Source: SLJN01 sp964505385 (GTDB taxonomy: Bacteria; Bacteroidota; Rhodothermia; Balneolales; Natronogracilivirgulaceae). From it: a stretch of 35,075 nucleotides of DNA. A program made the position numbers and the translations under genes. Below the pieces are notes generated by a model. It saw only the letters and a program-made list of their open reading frames with translations, had not been told where the DNA came from and did no database searches. Below are positions 25,314-33,207 of this stretch, one piece after another (positions within the stretch are counted from its first letter, which is position 1; each line of letters opens with the position of its first letter). Location: assembly GCA_964505385.1 (NCBI GenBank), contig CAZDIA010000033.1, positions 1 to 35,075 of the forward strand, in the 5' to 3' direction.

Positions 25314-26333
25314 TTAATCTCTACTGTTTTTGGCAAGTGTAACGGCCAGGTTATACGCTTCAACGAATGAAGAAGGCTCTGCCTGCCCAAGTCCACTGAT
25401 GCTGTAAGCCGTTCCGTGATCCGGTGAAGTTCGAATGATGGGTAATCCGGCTGTAAAATTCACACCTCTGTCGGAGCAAAGCATTTTAAATGGTATCAAA
25501 CCCTGGTCGTGATACATCGCCAGAACGGCATCAAAATTCTCATAACTTTTTCGTGCAAAAAAGCCATCTGCAGGAAAAGGGCCGTCAAGGTGCAGGCCTT
25601 GCTCCCGGTTCTCATTAATAGCCGGTATAATTATATCGGTTTCCTCATTACCGATTATACCACCGTCACCAGCATGAGGATTAAGCCCGAGTATGGCGAT
25701 ATGAGGATCAGAGATTCGAAAAGTGTGTTTCAGTGTGCTATCCAGAATACGAATAATCCGGCTGATGTAATCTTTGCTCAGAAATCTGCTGATATGCTGT
25801 ACCGGAATATGAGTAGTAACAAGAGCAATATTCAGTCGGCTGCCGACCATCATCATTAAAGGGAGATCCGTACTGGTTTTTTCGGCGAGATATTCGGTAT
25901 GGCCGGGAATTTCGTACCCAGCCTGATTAACCGCTTCTTTGCTTATTGGAGCCGTCACCAATGCATCAGCCTGATCATTAAGGCAATATGAAATAGCTGT
26001 GGCTACAGCATCCATGCTCAACTTTCCGGCATCAGCTTTGATATGTCCGGGCGTAATTTCAATACCCTGTTCACCAGCTTCCGATAAGTAAATCCGGCCG
26101 GGCTGTAGCTCCGCATCCGGCTTATAGGGATGTGTGGGCAGGTTTATTGCAAGCAGCTCCTCATAGTGCTCGAACACTTGCTCCTGCCCGATGATTATCG
26201 GTACCGACGAATTAAGATCAATATCCGAGGAACTTAACGCTTTGATGATGACCTCGGGTCCCACTCCGTTAGCATCACCCATACTGATTGCTATACGAAC
26301 CGGAGCCCGGGTTGGATCCGGGGTTGTAGTCAT
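25314..26333 (-). CDS. pdxA: 4-hydroxythreonine-4-phosphate dehydrogenase PdxA
   Basis: 339 residues, full length. It oxidises 4-phosphohydroxy-threonine with NAD(P) in DXP-dependent pyridoxal phosphate synthesis. Landmarks: GDANGVGPEVIIKAL near the N-terminus, APISKEAVNQAGYEIPGHTE (first metal His), LVTTHIPVQHISRFLS, ILGLNPHAGDGGIIGNEE (second His), DAVLAMYHDQGLIPFKML (third His) and RTSPDHGTAYSISG. The three metal His residues are all present. Lies 18 bp after the GWxTD gene and 5 bp before the methyltransferase, so it belongs to the same run. Confidence 0.97.
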   Translation of the reverse strand: MTTTPDPTRAPVRIAISMGDANGVGPEVIIKALSSSDIDLNSSVPIIIGQEQVFEHYEELLAINLPTHPYKPDAELQPGRIYLSEAGEQGIEITPGHIKADAGKLSMDAVATAISYCLNDQADALVTAPISKEAVNQAGYEIPGHTEYLAEKTSTDLPLMMMVGSRLNIALVTTHIPVQHISRFLSKDYISRIIRILDSTLKHTFRISDPHIAILGLNPHAGDGGIIGNEETDIIIPAINENREQGLHLDGPFPADGFFARKSYENFDAVLAMYHDQGLIPFKMLCSDRGVNFTAGLPIIRTSPDHGTAYSISGLGQAEPSSFVEAYNLAVTLAKNSRD

Positions 26334-26351
26334 AGGTTGAATTTTTGTGAA

Positions 26352-27704
26352 TTATCGGGTATCCACCAGAACATAGTCTCCGAAACCTGAGGTTGCTTCG
26401 AATATATAAGTTTCTTCTTCATATTCCCATATTTCGCGTGTAGGTCCACTTGAAGGGAATTCCCTGTTTATCTCTTCAGGCTCACCCATAGTAATAAATA
26501 CTTTGCCCTGATCACTTTCATAGCCCTTGGTTTGAGGTGTGGTAAAACGATCATAAGCCTCATCCACACGGCTGTAATATTCAGCCATAAGAGAGCTGTC
26601 GGAAGTTTTAGCGGTCGAATCTTTTTCGGTCCAGAATTTGAGAAAGTTGCGTTCGCGCTCTTCGCGGTTGCCTCCTCGAAGTTCACTCAATTTTGAATTA
26701 TCGACTAAATAACCAAGTTTATTTATGGCGAAATCAACATTTAGCAGGCTTGCGGGCATATCTACCCATAAGTTATACCAGGTGTAATCGGTAATCTTGT
26801 CTTCATCATCACCTTCATCATATATACGCAGCCTGAAATGATTATTGGATAGTGAGTCTTTCGGAATATGAATCCTGGCAAGTGTTTGGTCACTATCGGC
26901 CTTCAAATTCATAAACACAGCGTTATTCTCTGTAGTAATGGCAGGTTGTTTTCGGCTGTAAATATTATCAGAGTTCAGAGGTTCATCCATAATTCGCTCT
27001 ACCCGTGTAGTGTCATTATTGCGAACACGCATCCGGTCCAACTCAATATGGTAGCCGGAACTTTCATCCGGCAGTGCTGCCCAAGCGGTAACTCCTTCAC
27101 CGAACCGGGAGTTATTTCCAAGGTTTACCAGTCTTTTACCATTCTGATTTTCATCAGGGCTGGCTAATATTACCCAATTATACTCCTCGGGGTCTTCTTT
27201 GATTTCAAGTTTTCGCGTGAAGCTGCCCTTTTCCCGGTCATTACTGTATACCAGGGCTCTTAACACGTAAGTACCCGGATCAAGCTGAAAACTTTGTGAT
27301 GCTTCTACGGAACGGGTTTTAGACTGCGTGTGATCATACTGAGTAGTAGTAGTTCTTTTTTCCCATCGTTCTCTTTGCATCGGTGAGCCGGTTCGTTCCC
27401 CGTCTTCTTCGCGATATACCTCAAAGTTAATCCTTACATTGGAGGCAAATCTCTCATCGTCATGCTGGCGTTGTGATGCGGGAACCGAACGAAAATTCAG
27501 CTTGTCGTTACGGATTCTGAAAACAGCAGATGCATTAGCGTTACCCTCTCTGTCCGAAACACCCGGAAAAACAGACATAAAAGCCGGAGGAATGAAATCC
27601 CGGCGGTTTAACTCTTCAAATTGATATTGTCGTTGCGCGTAGATTTCGGTAGTACCGAATCCAGCCATCAATATTATAAGTATAAAAAGAATTGAAGAGC
27701 GCAT
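26352..27704 (-). CDS. GWxTD domain-containing exported protein
   Basis: 450 residues. A signal peptide (MRSSILFILIILMAGFGTTE, cut around IYAQ) leads to a long beta-rich region. The C-terminal ~100 residues match the GWxTD domain of Bacteroidota: FLKFWTEKD (~353, the GWxTD position, here FW-TEKD), YYSRVDEAYDRF, then KVFITMGEPEEINRE (~403) and IWEYEEETYIFE (~426). The domain is widespread in this phylum and its function is not known to me. First gene of the run towards pdxA, methyltransferase, ftsE and the YdjM-type protein, with spacings of 18, 5, -19 and 13 bp. A relative lies at 33.2 kb on the other strand. Confidence 0.88.
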   Translation of the reverse strand: MRSSILFILIILMAGFGTTEIYAQRQYQFEELNRRDFIPPAFMSVFPGVSDREGNANASAVFRIRNDKLNFRSVPASQRQHDDERFASNVRINFEVYREEDGERTGSPMQRERWEKRTTTTQYDHTQSKTRSVEASQSFQLDPGTYVLRALVYSNDREKGSFTRKLEIKEDPEEYNWVILASPDENQNGKRLVNLGNNSRFGEGVTAWAALPDESSGYHIELDRMRVRNNDTTRVERIMDEPLNSDNIYSRKQPAITTENNAVFMNLKADSDQTLARIHIPKDSLSNNHFRLRIYDEGDDEDKITDYTWYNLWVDMPASLLNVDFAINKLGYLVDNSKLSELRGGNREERERNFLKFWTEKDSTAKTSDSSLMAEYYSRVDEAYDRFTTPQTKGYESDQGKVFITMGEPEEINREFPSSGPTREIWEYEEETYIFEATSGFGDYVLVDTR

Positions 27705-27943
27705 AGTTTTCTTTTAAAGTGGGTTGTAAAACAATTCAATGCCGAAAAGATAGAGTGATCGGGTGAATTTATTCAGACTCTTAACGCAAAGCTGTAATAT
27801 GGAATTTCATGAGTTTTTTAAGAGTGTCGTATTGATTACAAATGTGGATAGAGAGTAGTTTTTTCGGGAATCGGGTCTGTCAATATTTAATGTTCAAATT
27901 ACAAAACACTATTAAAATCAAAATGCATAAACCCACTTTGAAA

Positions 27944-28086
27944 GGTTGTCTGTAAGGAAATCCTTTAAGGGATATCTAATCAACAACCGGTCTAGCTATA
28001 GCAGGTAGAGCAACCGCATCCGCTTGTCGGGGTACTTTGAGTCTTCCTATAAACACGAAATAATCTTGCAGCAAGATGTTTTTTTA
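27944..28086 (+). ncRNA. Candidate structured leader or small RNA with intrinsic terminator
   Basis: GGTTGT (27944-27949) pairs with ACAACC (27983-27988) around two overlapping small palindromes (AAGGAAATCCTT and ATCCTTTAAGGGAT). After ~75 nt comes ATCTTG-CAG-CAAGAT (28063-28077), then seven Ts. That terminator-like hairpin stands only about 55 bp ahead of the carboxylase start. The stretch 27705-28139 holds no gene; this is the only structure I can see in it. It could be an attenuator, a riboswitch of unknown class or a small RNA. I cannot match a known family. Confidence 0.3.
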
Positions 28087-28139
28087 CTATTTTTCGCCGG
28101 TAAATTCATCACTTAATCATCTCAAAAATACCCGTTAAC

Positions 28140-29774
28140 ATGGCCGGTGAAACCAAGCAACAGAAATACAGCAGCTACCATGAAAAGCGCTTACAACAAA
28201 TTTTGGAACAGGAAAAAAACCTGAAACAGGGTGGTGGAGAAAAACGGGCAGCCAAAGAGCGTGAAAAAGGTAAAAAGACGGCTAGGGAACGAATAGATCA
28301 TCTCATTGATAACGATCATCCGTTTTTTGAAATCGGGTTGTGGGCCGGATATGAGATGTATGAAGACGAAGGCGGTTGCCCTGCCGGTGGAGTCATTACC
28401 GGTATTGGTCATGTGAGCGGACGCCAGTGTATGATCGTTGCTAATGACGCCACGGTGAAAGCGGGTGCCTGGTTCCCGATCACGGCCAAAAAGAATTTGC
28501 GCGCCCAGGAAATTTCTATTGAAAATAAACTGCCGATCATCTATCTGGTTGATTCAGCCGGAGTATACCTGCCTATGCAGGACGAAATTTTTCCCGATAA
28601 AGAGCATTTCGGACGAATTTTCCGGAACAATGCGGTGATGTCGGCCGAAGGTATCCCGCAAATTGCAGCAATTATGGGCAGCTGTGTTGCCGGAGGAGCG
28701 TATCTGCCGATCATGAGCGATGAAGCTATGATTGTTGACGGAACAGGAAGTGTCTTTCTGGCAGGGAGTTACCTGGTTAAAGCAGCCATCGGAGAAGACG
28801 TTGATAATGAGACCCTCGGAGGGGCAACTACGCATACTGAAATCAGCGGAGTGACGGACTATAAAATGCCGGATGATGATACATGCTTGCATACCATACG
28901 TGATCTGGTGGATAAACTTGGTCCGTTGCCGATGGCAGCCTACAACCGAAAGGAGCCGGCCCCACCCGCCGGAGATGCATCAGAAATCAATCAAATGATT
29001 CCTGATGACGGTGCCCAGCCCTATGATATGCACAAAGTGCTGGAAGGTATTGTTGATAAAGATTCTTTCACGGAATATAAAAAGGGATACGGCAAAACTC
29101 TGATCACCGGTTATGCCCGGATTGATGGTTGGAGCGTAGGCATCGTTGCCAATCAACGCACGGTGGTTAAATCCAAAAGCGGGGAGATGCAGATCGGCGG
29201 AGTGATTTATTCAGACAGTGCCGATAAAGCGAGCCGGTTTATTATGAATTGCAATCAGAAAAAAGTGCCGATTGTATTTTTTCAGGATGTTAGCGGATTT
29301 ATGGTCGGAAAGCGTGCTGAACACGGAGGTATTATAAAAGATGGCGCCAAGATGGTGAATGCGGTTGCAAACACAACCGTACCCAAAATCACAATTATTG
29401 TCGGTAATAGCTACGGTGCAGGTAATTATGCAATGTGTGGAAAAGCCTACGATCCCCGGTTTATTTACGCCTGGCCGAGTGCCCGAATTGCTGTAATGGG
29501 GGGAAATCAGGCCTCTAAAACATTGCTTCAGATTGAAGTTGCCGCTCGAAAAAAACAGGGAGAGGAAGTGAGTGAGGAGGATAAGGAAAAATTTCTCAAG
29601 CGAATTCGTGATTCCTACCAAAAACAGACCGATGTTCGCTATGCGGCAGCACGTCTTTGGGTGGACGGTATCATCCGTCCGGAAGATACCCGTGAGCGGA
29701 TTTCAAATGCCATTGAAGTGGCAAACCATAACCCTGAGATCCCGGAGTTTAAAACCGGAGTGCTACAGGTATAA
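28140..29774 (+). CDS. Acyl-CoA carboxylase beta subunit (methylcrotonyl-CoA carboxylase-like)
   Basis: 544 residues. Carboxyltransferase half of a biotin-dependent acyl-CoA carboxylase: it moves CO2 from biotin to an acyl-CoA. Motifs: GIGHVSGRQCMIVANDATVK, KLPIIYLVDSAGVYLPMQDE, GSCVAGGAYLPIMSDEA, FFQDVSGFMVGKRAEHGGII, GNSYGAGNYAMCGKAYDPRF, WPSARIAVMGGNQASKTL. The NDATVKAGAWFP and GNSYGAGNYAMCG blocks favour the methylcrotonyl-CoA (MccB, leucine breakdown) or geranyl-CoA branch over propionyl-CoA carboxylase. The alpha subunit carrying biotin carboxylase and biotin carrier is not in the window. With icmF it points to branched-chain acyl-CoA turnover, by inference. Confidence 0.92.
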   Translation: MAGETKQQKYSSYHEKRLQQILEQEKNLKQGGGEKRAAKEREKGKKTARERIDHLIDNDHPFFEIGLWAGYEMYEDEGGCPAGGVITGIGHVSGRQCMIVANDATVKAGAWFPITAKKNLRAQEISIENKLPIIYLVDSAGVYLPMQDEIFPDKEHFGRIFRNNAVMSAEGIPQIAAIMGSCVAGGAYLPIMSDEAMIVDGTGSVFLAGSYLVKAAIGEDVDNETLGGATTHTEISGVTDYKMPDDDTCLHTIRDLVDKLGPLPMAAYNRKEPAPPAGDASEINQMIPDDGAQPYDMHKVLEGIVDKDSFTEYKKGYGKTLITGYARIDGWSVGIVANQRTVVKSKSGEMQIGGVIYSDSADKASRFIMNCNQKKVPIVFFQDVSGFMVGKRAEHGGIIKDGAKMVNAVANTTVPKITIIVGNSYGAGNYAMCGKAYDPRFIYAWPSARIAVMGGNQASKTLLQIEVAARKKQGEEVSEEDKEKFLKRIRDSYQKQTDVRYAAARLWVDGIIRPEDTRERISNAIEVANHNPEIPEFKTGVLQV

Positions 29775-29963
29775 TTTGAGCACTTAAAGCTATCTTACAG
29801 ACACCAATTAATGTTGCTATGATATTGGTTATCTGCGCTTATAATCCCAGTATACAATTACGGCAGACCGAAGGTTCTTAACAGCTGCTAGTTTCATCAT
29901 ATAAGATTTTCAAATTTTGATATATTGGAATTGGTGGCTAAAAATTTTAATGCGGAGGAATTT

Positions 29964-30959
29964 ATGAGGAATTCAAAAATTGCAGGAGTCGGGCATTATG
30001 TACCCGAGCGAGTGGTGACCAATCAGGATCTGGAAAAAATGATGGACACCAGCGATGAGTGGATCGTAGAGCGCACAGGCATTCATACGCGCCACTGGAT
30101 CACTGAGAATGATACATTGAGTGGAATGGCTCATAAAGCATCTAATAAAGCCCTTGAGCGAGCCGGAAAGAGTGCGGAGGATATTGATTTTATCGTCTTT
30201 GCCGCCCTTGATGGCGACCATCAGTTTCCAGGGGGTGGATGTTTCCTGCAGGAAAAAATGGGTATTCCAGGTGTGCCTGCACTTGATATCCGGAATGCTT
30301 GCAGTGGTTTTATTTATGGACTGTCGGTAGCCGATCAGTTTATCAAAACCGGTAAATATCAGAATATTTTGCTTGTGGGGGCGGAAGTTCAAAGCACCTC
30401 GCTCGATCTCAGCACGGAAGGCCGCGACGTTTCGGTAATATTTGGTGATGGAGCCGGCGCTGCGCTCATTACTCCGGCTGAGGATGAAAATAAAGGAGTG
30501 CTTACCACTCATATTTATGCTGACGGACGCTTTGGTGATAAACTCTGGGTTGATGCACCTTCGGTAAATGACCAACCCCGACTCACGAAAGAGTTGCTTG
30601 ATACCCGTCGGATATATCCTTATATGGAAGGGCGGTTTGTTTTTAAACATGCAGTAACCCGGTTTCCGGAAGTCATAAACGAAGCTCTGGAAGTAGCCGG
30701 GCTTAAGGCAGAGGATCTGGATCTTGTGATTCCTCATCAAGCCAACAAACGGATTACTGAAGCGGTAGCTCACAAGCTTGGGATGGGTTTGGATAAAGTA
30801 TACAGCAACATTGAAAAATATGGCAATACTACCGCCGCTTCTATACCCATAGCATTAAGCGAAGTTTTTGAAGAGGGTAAACTTAAAGAAAACGATCTCG
30901 TTTGCCTGGCTTCTTTCGGCGCAGGTTTTACCTGGGGCTCTGCTCTGATCCGGTGGTGA
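29964..30959 (+). CDS. fabH: 3-oxoacyl-[acyl-carrier-protein] synthase III (FabH)
   Basis: 331 residues. It starts fatty-acid synthesis by condensing an acyl-CoA primer with malonyl-ACP. I start at ATG 29964, preceded by GGAGGA 4 bp upstream; a TTG 39 bp earlier gives a longer, poorer N-terminus. The catalytic triad is visible: Cys113 in RNACSGFIYG, His258 in VIPHQANKRI, Asn288 in YGNTTAASIP. The order and spacing are standard for FabH. It lies 190 bp past the carboxylase. The branched-chain primer link with leucine/valine breakdown is attractive but is inference. Confidence 0.94.
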   Translation: MRNSKIAGVGHYVPERVVTNQDLEKMMDTSDEWIVERTGIHTRHWITENDTLSGMAHKASNKALERAGKSAEDIDFIVFAALDGDHQFPGGGCFLQEKMGIPGVPALDIRNACSGFIYGLSVADQFIKTGKYQNILLVGAEVQSTSLDLSTEGRDVSVIFGDGAGAALITPAEDENKGVLTTHIYADGRFGDKLWVDAPSVNDQPRLTKELLDTRRIYPYMEGRFVFKHAVTRFPEVINEALEVAGLKAEDLDLVIPHQANKRITEAVAHKLGMGLDKVYSNIEKYGNTTAASIPIALSEVFEEGKLKENDLVCLASFGAGFTWGSALIRW

Positions 30960-31068
30960 GTAATGCGGGTCAGCAATGAGTTGTAAATTTCTTGGAAAAT
31001 CGATCAGTACCGCATAATTTAGGGGTGACTAAAAAATGTAATTATTATAACTAACACACTCCTAAAAA

Positions 31069-31878
31069 ATGTTTGATTGGTTTCTACAGCTTAATCCGGT
31101 TTTACAGGCTTTTTATGCACTCATGCTAACATGGATTACCACTGCCGGTGGAGCCGCTTTGGTATTCTTTTTCCGGTCATTTAACCAAAAAGTGATGGAT
31201 GGAATGCTGGGTTTTGCCGGCGGGGTGATGATCGCTGCAAGCTTCTGGTCTTTGCTTGAACCTGCACTTGAAATGAGTAAAGGCGGTGCATTACCGGTTT
31301 GGCTGCCATCATTGATAGGTTTTTCTGTAGGAGCCATATGTTTAAAAAGTATAGATTATTGGCTAACAGGATTTTATGACCTTTTCTTTTCTGAAAAGCC
31401 TATTAATTCCGAATCATTTCGCAGAAGCACAATGCTGGTTAGCGCAATTACACTCCATAATGTTCCCGAAGCTCTCGCTGTGGGAGTTGCATTCGGCGCC
31501 GTAGCCTCGGGCGTTGAGGGTGCAGCAATCGGAGGGGCAATAGCTCTTACGATCGCAATCAGTTTGCAAAACATTCCCGAAGGGATGGCTGTGGCATTAC
31601 CACTGCGGAGAGAAGGAGTCAGTCGGTTTTGGAGTTTTTTTTGGGGACAGTTTTCCGCAATTGTATTTCCGATAGCGGGCATGGCCGGCGCCTTTCTGGT
31701 GCTTGCGGTTCAACCTGCGCTCCCATACGCCTTAAGTTTCGCGGCAGGCGCGATGATTTTTGTGGTCATAGATGAAATTATACCTGAAGCTCACAGCAAT
31801 GGTAATAAAAAAATTGCAACGACAGGCGGCTTAATCGGATTTGCTTTTATGATGGTTCTTGACGTAGGTTTGGAATAA
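31069..31878 (+). CDS. ZIP-family divalent metal transporter (GufA/ZupT type)
   Basis: 269 residues with eight predicted membrane helices. Zinc or another divalent metal import through the inner membrane. Signature helices: SAITLHNVPEALAVGVAFGA (HNVPE, TM4), ISLQNIPEGMAVALPLRREG (NIPEG, TM5), and VVIDEIIPEAHSN near the C-terminus. This pattern is the bacterial GufA subfamily. It leads the cluster with fluC1 and fluC2 (22 bp gap), suggesting co-transcription. Metal specificity is not readable. Confidence 0.93.
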   Translation: MFDWFLQLNPVLQAFYALMLTWITTAGGAALVFFFRSFNQKVMDGMLGFAGGVMIAASFWSLLEPALEMSKGGALPVWLPSLIGFSVGAICLKSIDYWLTGFYDLFFSEKPINSESFRRSTMLVSAITLHNVPEALAVGVAFGAVASGVEGAAIGGAIALTIAISLQNIPEGMAVALPLRREGVSRFWSFFWGQFSAIVFPIAGMAGAFLVLAVQPALPYALSFAAGAMIFVVIDEIIPEAHSNGNKKIATTGGLIGFAFMMVLDVGLE

Positions 31879-31900
31879 TTTTTCACCAACTTAGAGAATC

Positions 31901-32293
31901 ATTTTTTCGAAATTAGTTGCGGTAGCTCTCGGAGGAGCAATAGGTACTACATTGCGGTACTCAGCTTACCTCACGCTGGAGGATGCTAGTGGAGTGTTCC
32001 CATGGGCAACGTTATTCGTGAATTTAACAGGTTCCTTTCTGCTGGCTGTATTGGCAGCTGTCATTAAACAGCAGAAGCTAAAAAATCCAATTTTTCAATA
32101 TGGGCTTTCAGCGGGACTATTGGCTTCATTCACGACCTTTTCCAATTTCAGCCTGGATATTATGCTACTGTTGGAAAACTCAACCTTTCAAGTCATTGCA
32201 GTGTACACGGGGGCAAGTGTTTTCGGAGGCGGATTATTTGCATGGATTGGATGGAAGGGGATGAATTTTTTGCTAACTAAACCTGCCCGATGA
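31901..32293 (+). CDS. fluC: Fluoride exporter FluC/CrcB, subunit 1, probable ATT start
   Basis: Fluoride channel of four membrane helices. The frame is open from after a TAG at 31892. A start at TTG 31952 (113 residues) would cut off the first helix. Upstream in frame the codons read as LVAVALGGAIGTTLRYSAYL, the standard FluC N-terminus with its GG.IG..LRY motif, and the only likely initiator is ATT at 31901 (or ATC 31898), giving 130 residues. Further family motifs: NLTGSF and GLLASFTTFSNFSLD (TTFSTF in most members). The stop TGA overlaps the next ATG (ATGA). ATT initiation is rare; a sequencing error ATG to ATT is the alternative. Confidence 0.85.
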   Translation: MFSKLVAVALGGAIGTTLRYSAYLTLEDASGVFPWATLFVNLTGSFLLAVLAAVIKQQKLKNPIFQYGLSAGLLASFTTFSNFSLDIMLLLENSTFQVIAVYTGASVFGGGLFAWIGWKGMNFLLTKPAR

Positions 32294-32664
32294 TGTTTAT
32301 CTGGATCACATTTACCGGGATGATCGGGGCTTTATGCCGGTTTTTTCTCGATTTCTGGCTTACCGAGCGATTGACGAACGGTCTGCCCTGGTCAACATTT
32401 GTGATTAATGTGACAGGGTCATTTCTTGTCGGCGCGGCGTGGGCTGTGTATCAATTGAGTTCTTCATCAGAAACACTTGCTTACATAGCGATGACCGGAT
32501 TTCTTGGCGCATTTACCACCTTTTCCACGTTTACTATTCAGTGGTTTTTCGATGCGGCAAAGAGAAACTTTGCAATTGCGACTACCTACATTCTCTTATC
32601 GATACTGGCGGGTATCATCGTCGCAATTGCCGGCTATTATATGGTAAAGTTGATTCTGTTTTGA
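32290..32664 (+). CDS. fluC: Fluoride exporter FluC/CrcB, subunit 2
   Basis: 124 residues, four membrane helices. Motifs: GMIGALCRFFLDF (N-terminal R), STFVINVTGSFLVGA, and GFLGAFTTFSTFTIQW carrying the TTFSTF break in helix 3. ATG overlaps the TGA of the first subunit by 4 bp, so translation is coupled. Two adjacent FluC genes usually make a dual-topology-replacing heterodimer in which the two chains face opposite ways; this fits here. Confidence 0.93.
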   Translation: MMFIWITFTGMIGALCRFFLDFWLTERLTNGLPWSTFVINVTGSFLVGAAWAVYQLSSSSETLAYIAMTGFLGAFTTFSTFTIQWFFDAAKRNFAIATTYILLSILAGIIVAIAGYYMVKLILF

Positions 32665-33207
32665 CTCTCAGAACAACCTACACTTGAGCTTTTGGCTGAT
32701 GAAAGCCGGAATACTAATTCTACGTTTTTCATGAGCTGGAAGCTACTACGAAGTACTGTATAAGAGTACTTTTATATGTTTAGAAATTACAAATTTGGTG
32801 GTGGTTGATGTGCATTATTATATACAACCATTTCGAAATCTGAAGCAATTGGTAAAGCAACCTACGCCATATACGTCAGATGTTAAAGTTGTTAATCCGT
32901 GATATCATTCATAAGAATGACTCAGCAGTTATTAAAAAAACTTTGTAACAGGAGATTACGATCAGTTAAACGGGTGAAAGCAAGCTATTTAATTTTTGAA
33001 TATATAACAGTAGCTGATCAGAGTCTTTAATCTTTTGTGTCTGATAAAGCTAAAGCAGGAATCCTTGAAAAGACTTCGGGTTTACAATGCACTATGATTT
33101 AAAGAAACAATGAAAAATAATTACTTACCTTGCAATTTCGTTCTTAAGGTATATCTTACTATTTGCAGTTGCTTTTGATTTTGTCCACCCTGTTAAAATC
33201 AAACCAT
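32665..33207. other. Intergenic region, nothing certain
   Basis: 543 bp, AT-rich. The only structure is a weak hairpin, AAGTACT (32751-32757) with AGTACTT (32765-32771), followed by TTT, a possible terminator for the ZIP-fluC cluster. No gene, tRNA or fluoride riboswitch is seen. Confidence 0.5.

Noticed and set aside
27990..28060. tRNA-like words (GGTAGAGCAACCGC and a TTTGAGTC segment resembling D- and T-arms)
   Set aside because: No anticodon, T-arm or acceptor stem pairing can be drawn; at most a chance likeness or a decayed fragment.
31000..32300. Fluoride riboswitch ahead of the ZIP or fluC genes
   Set aside because: I cannot find the conserved crcB-motif sequence in the short leaders; the ZIP-fluC1 gap is only 22 bp.
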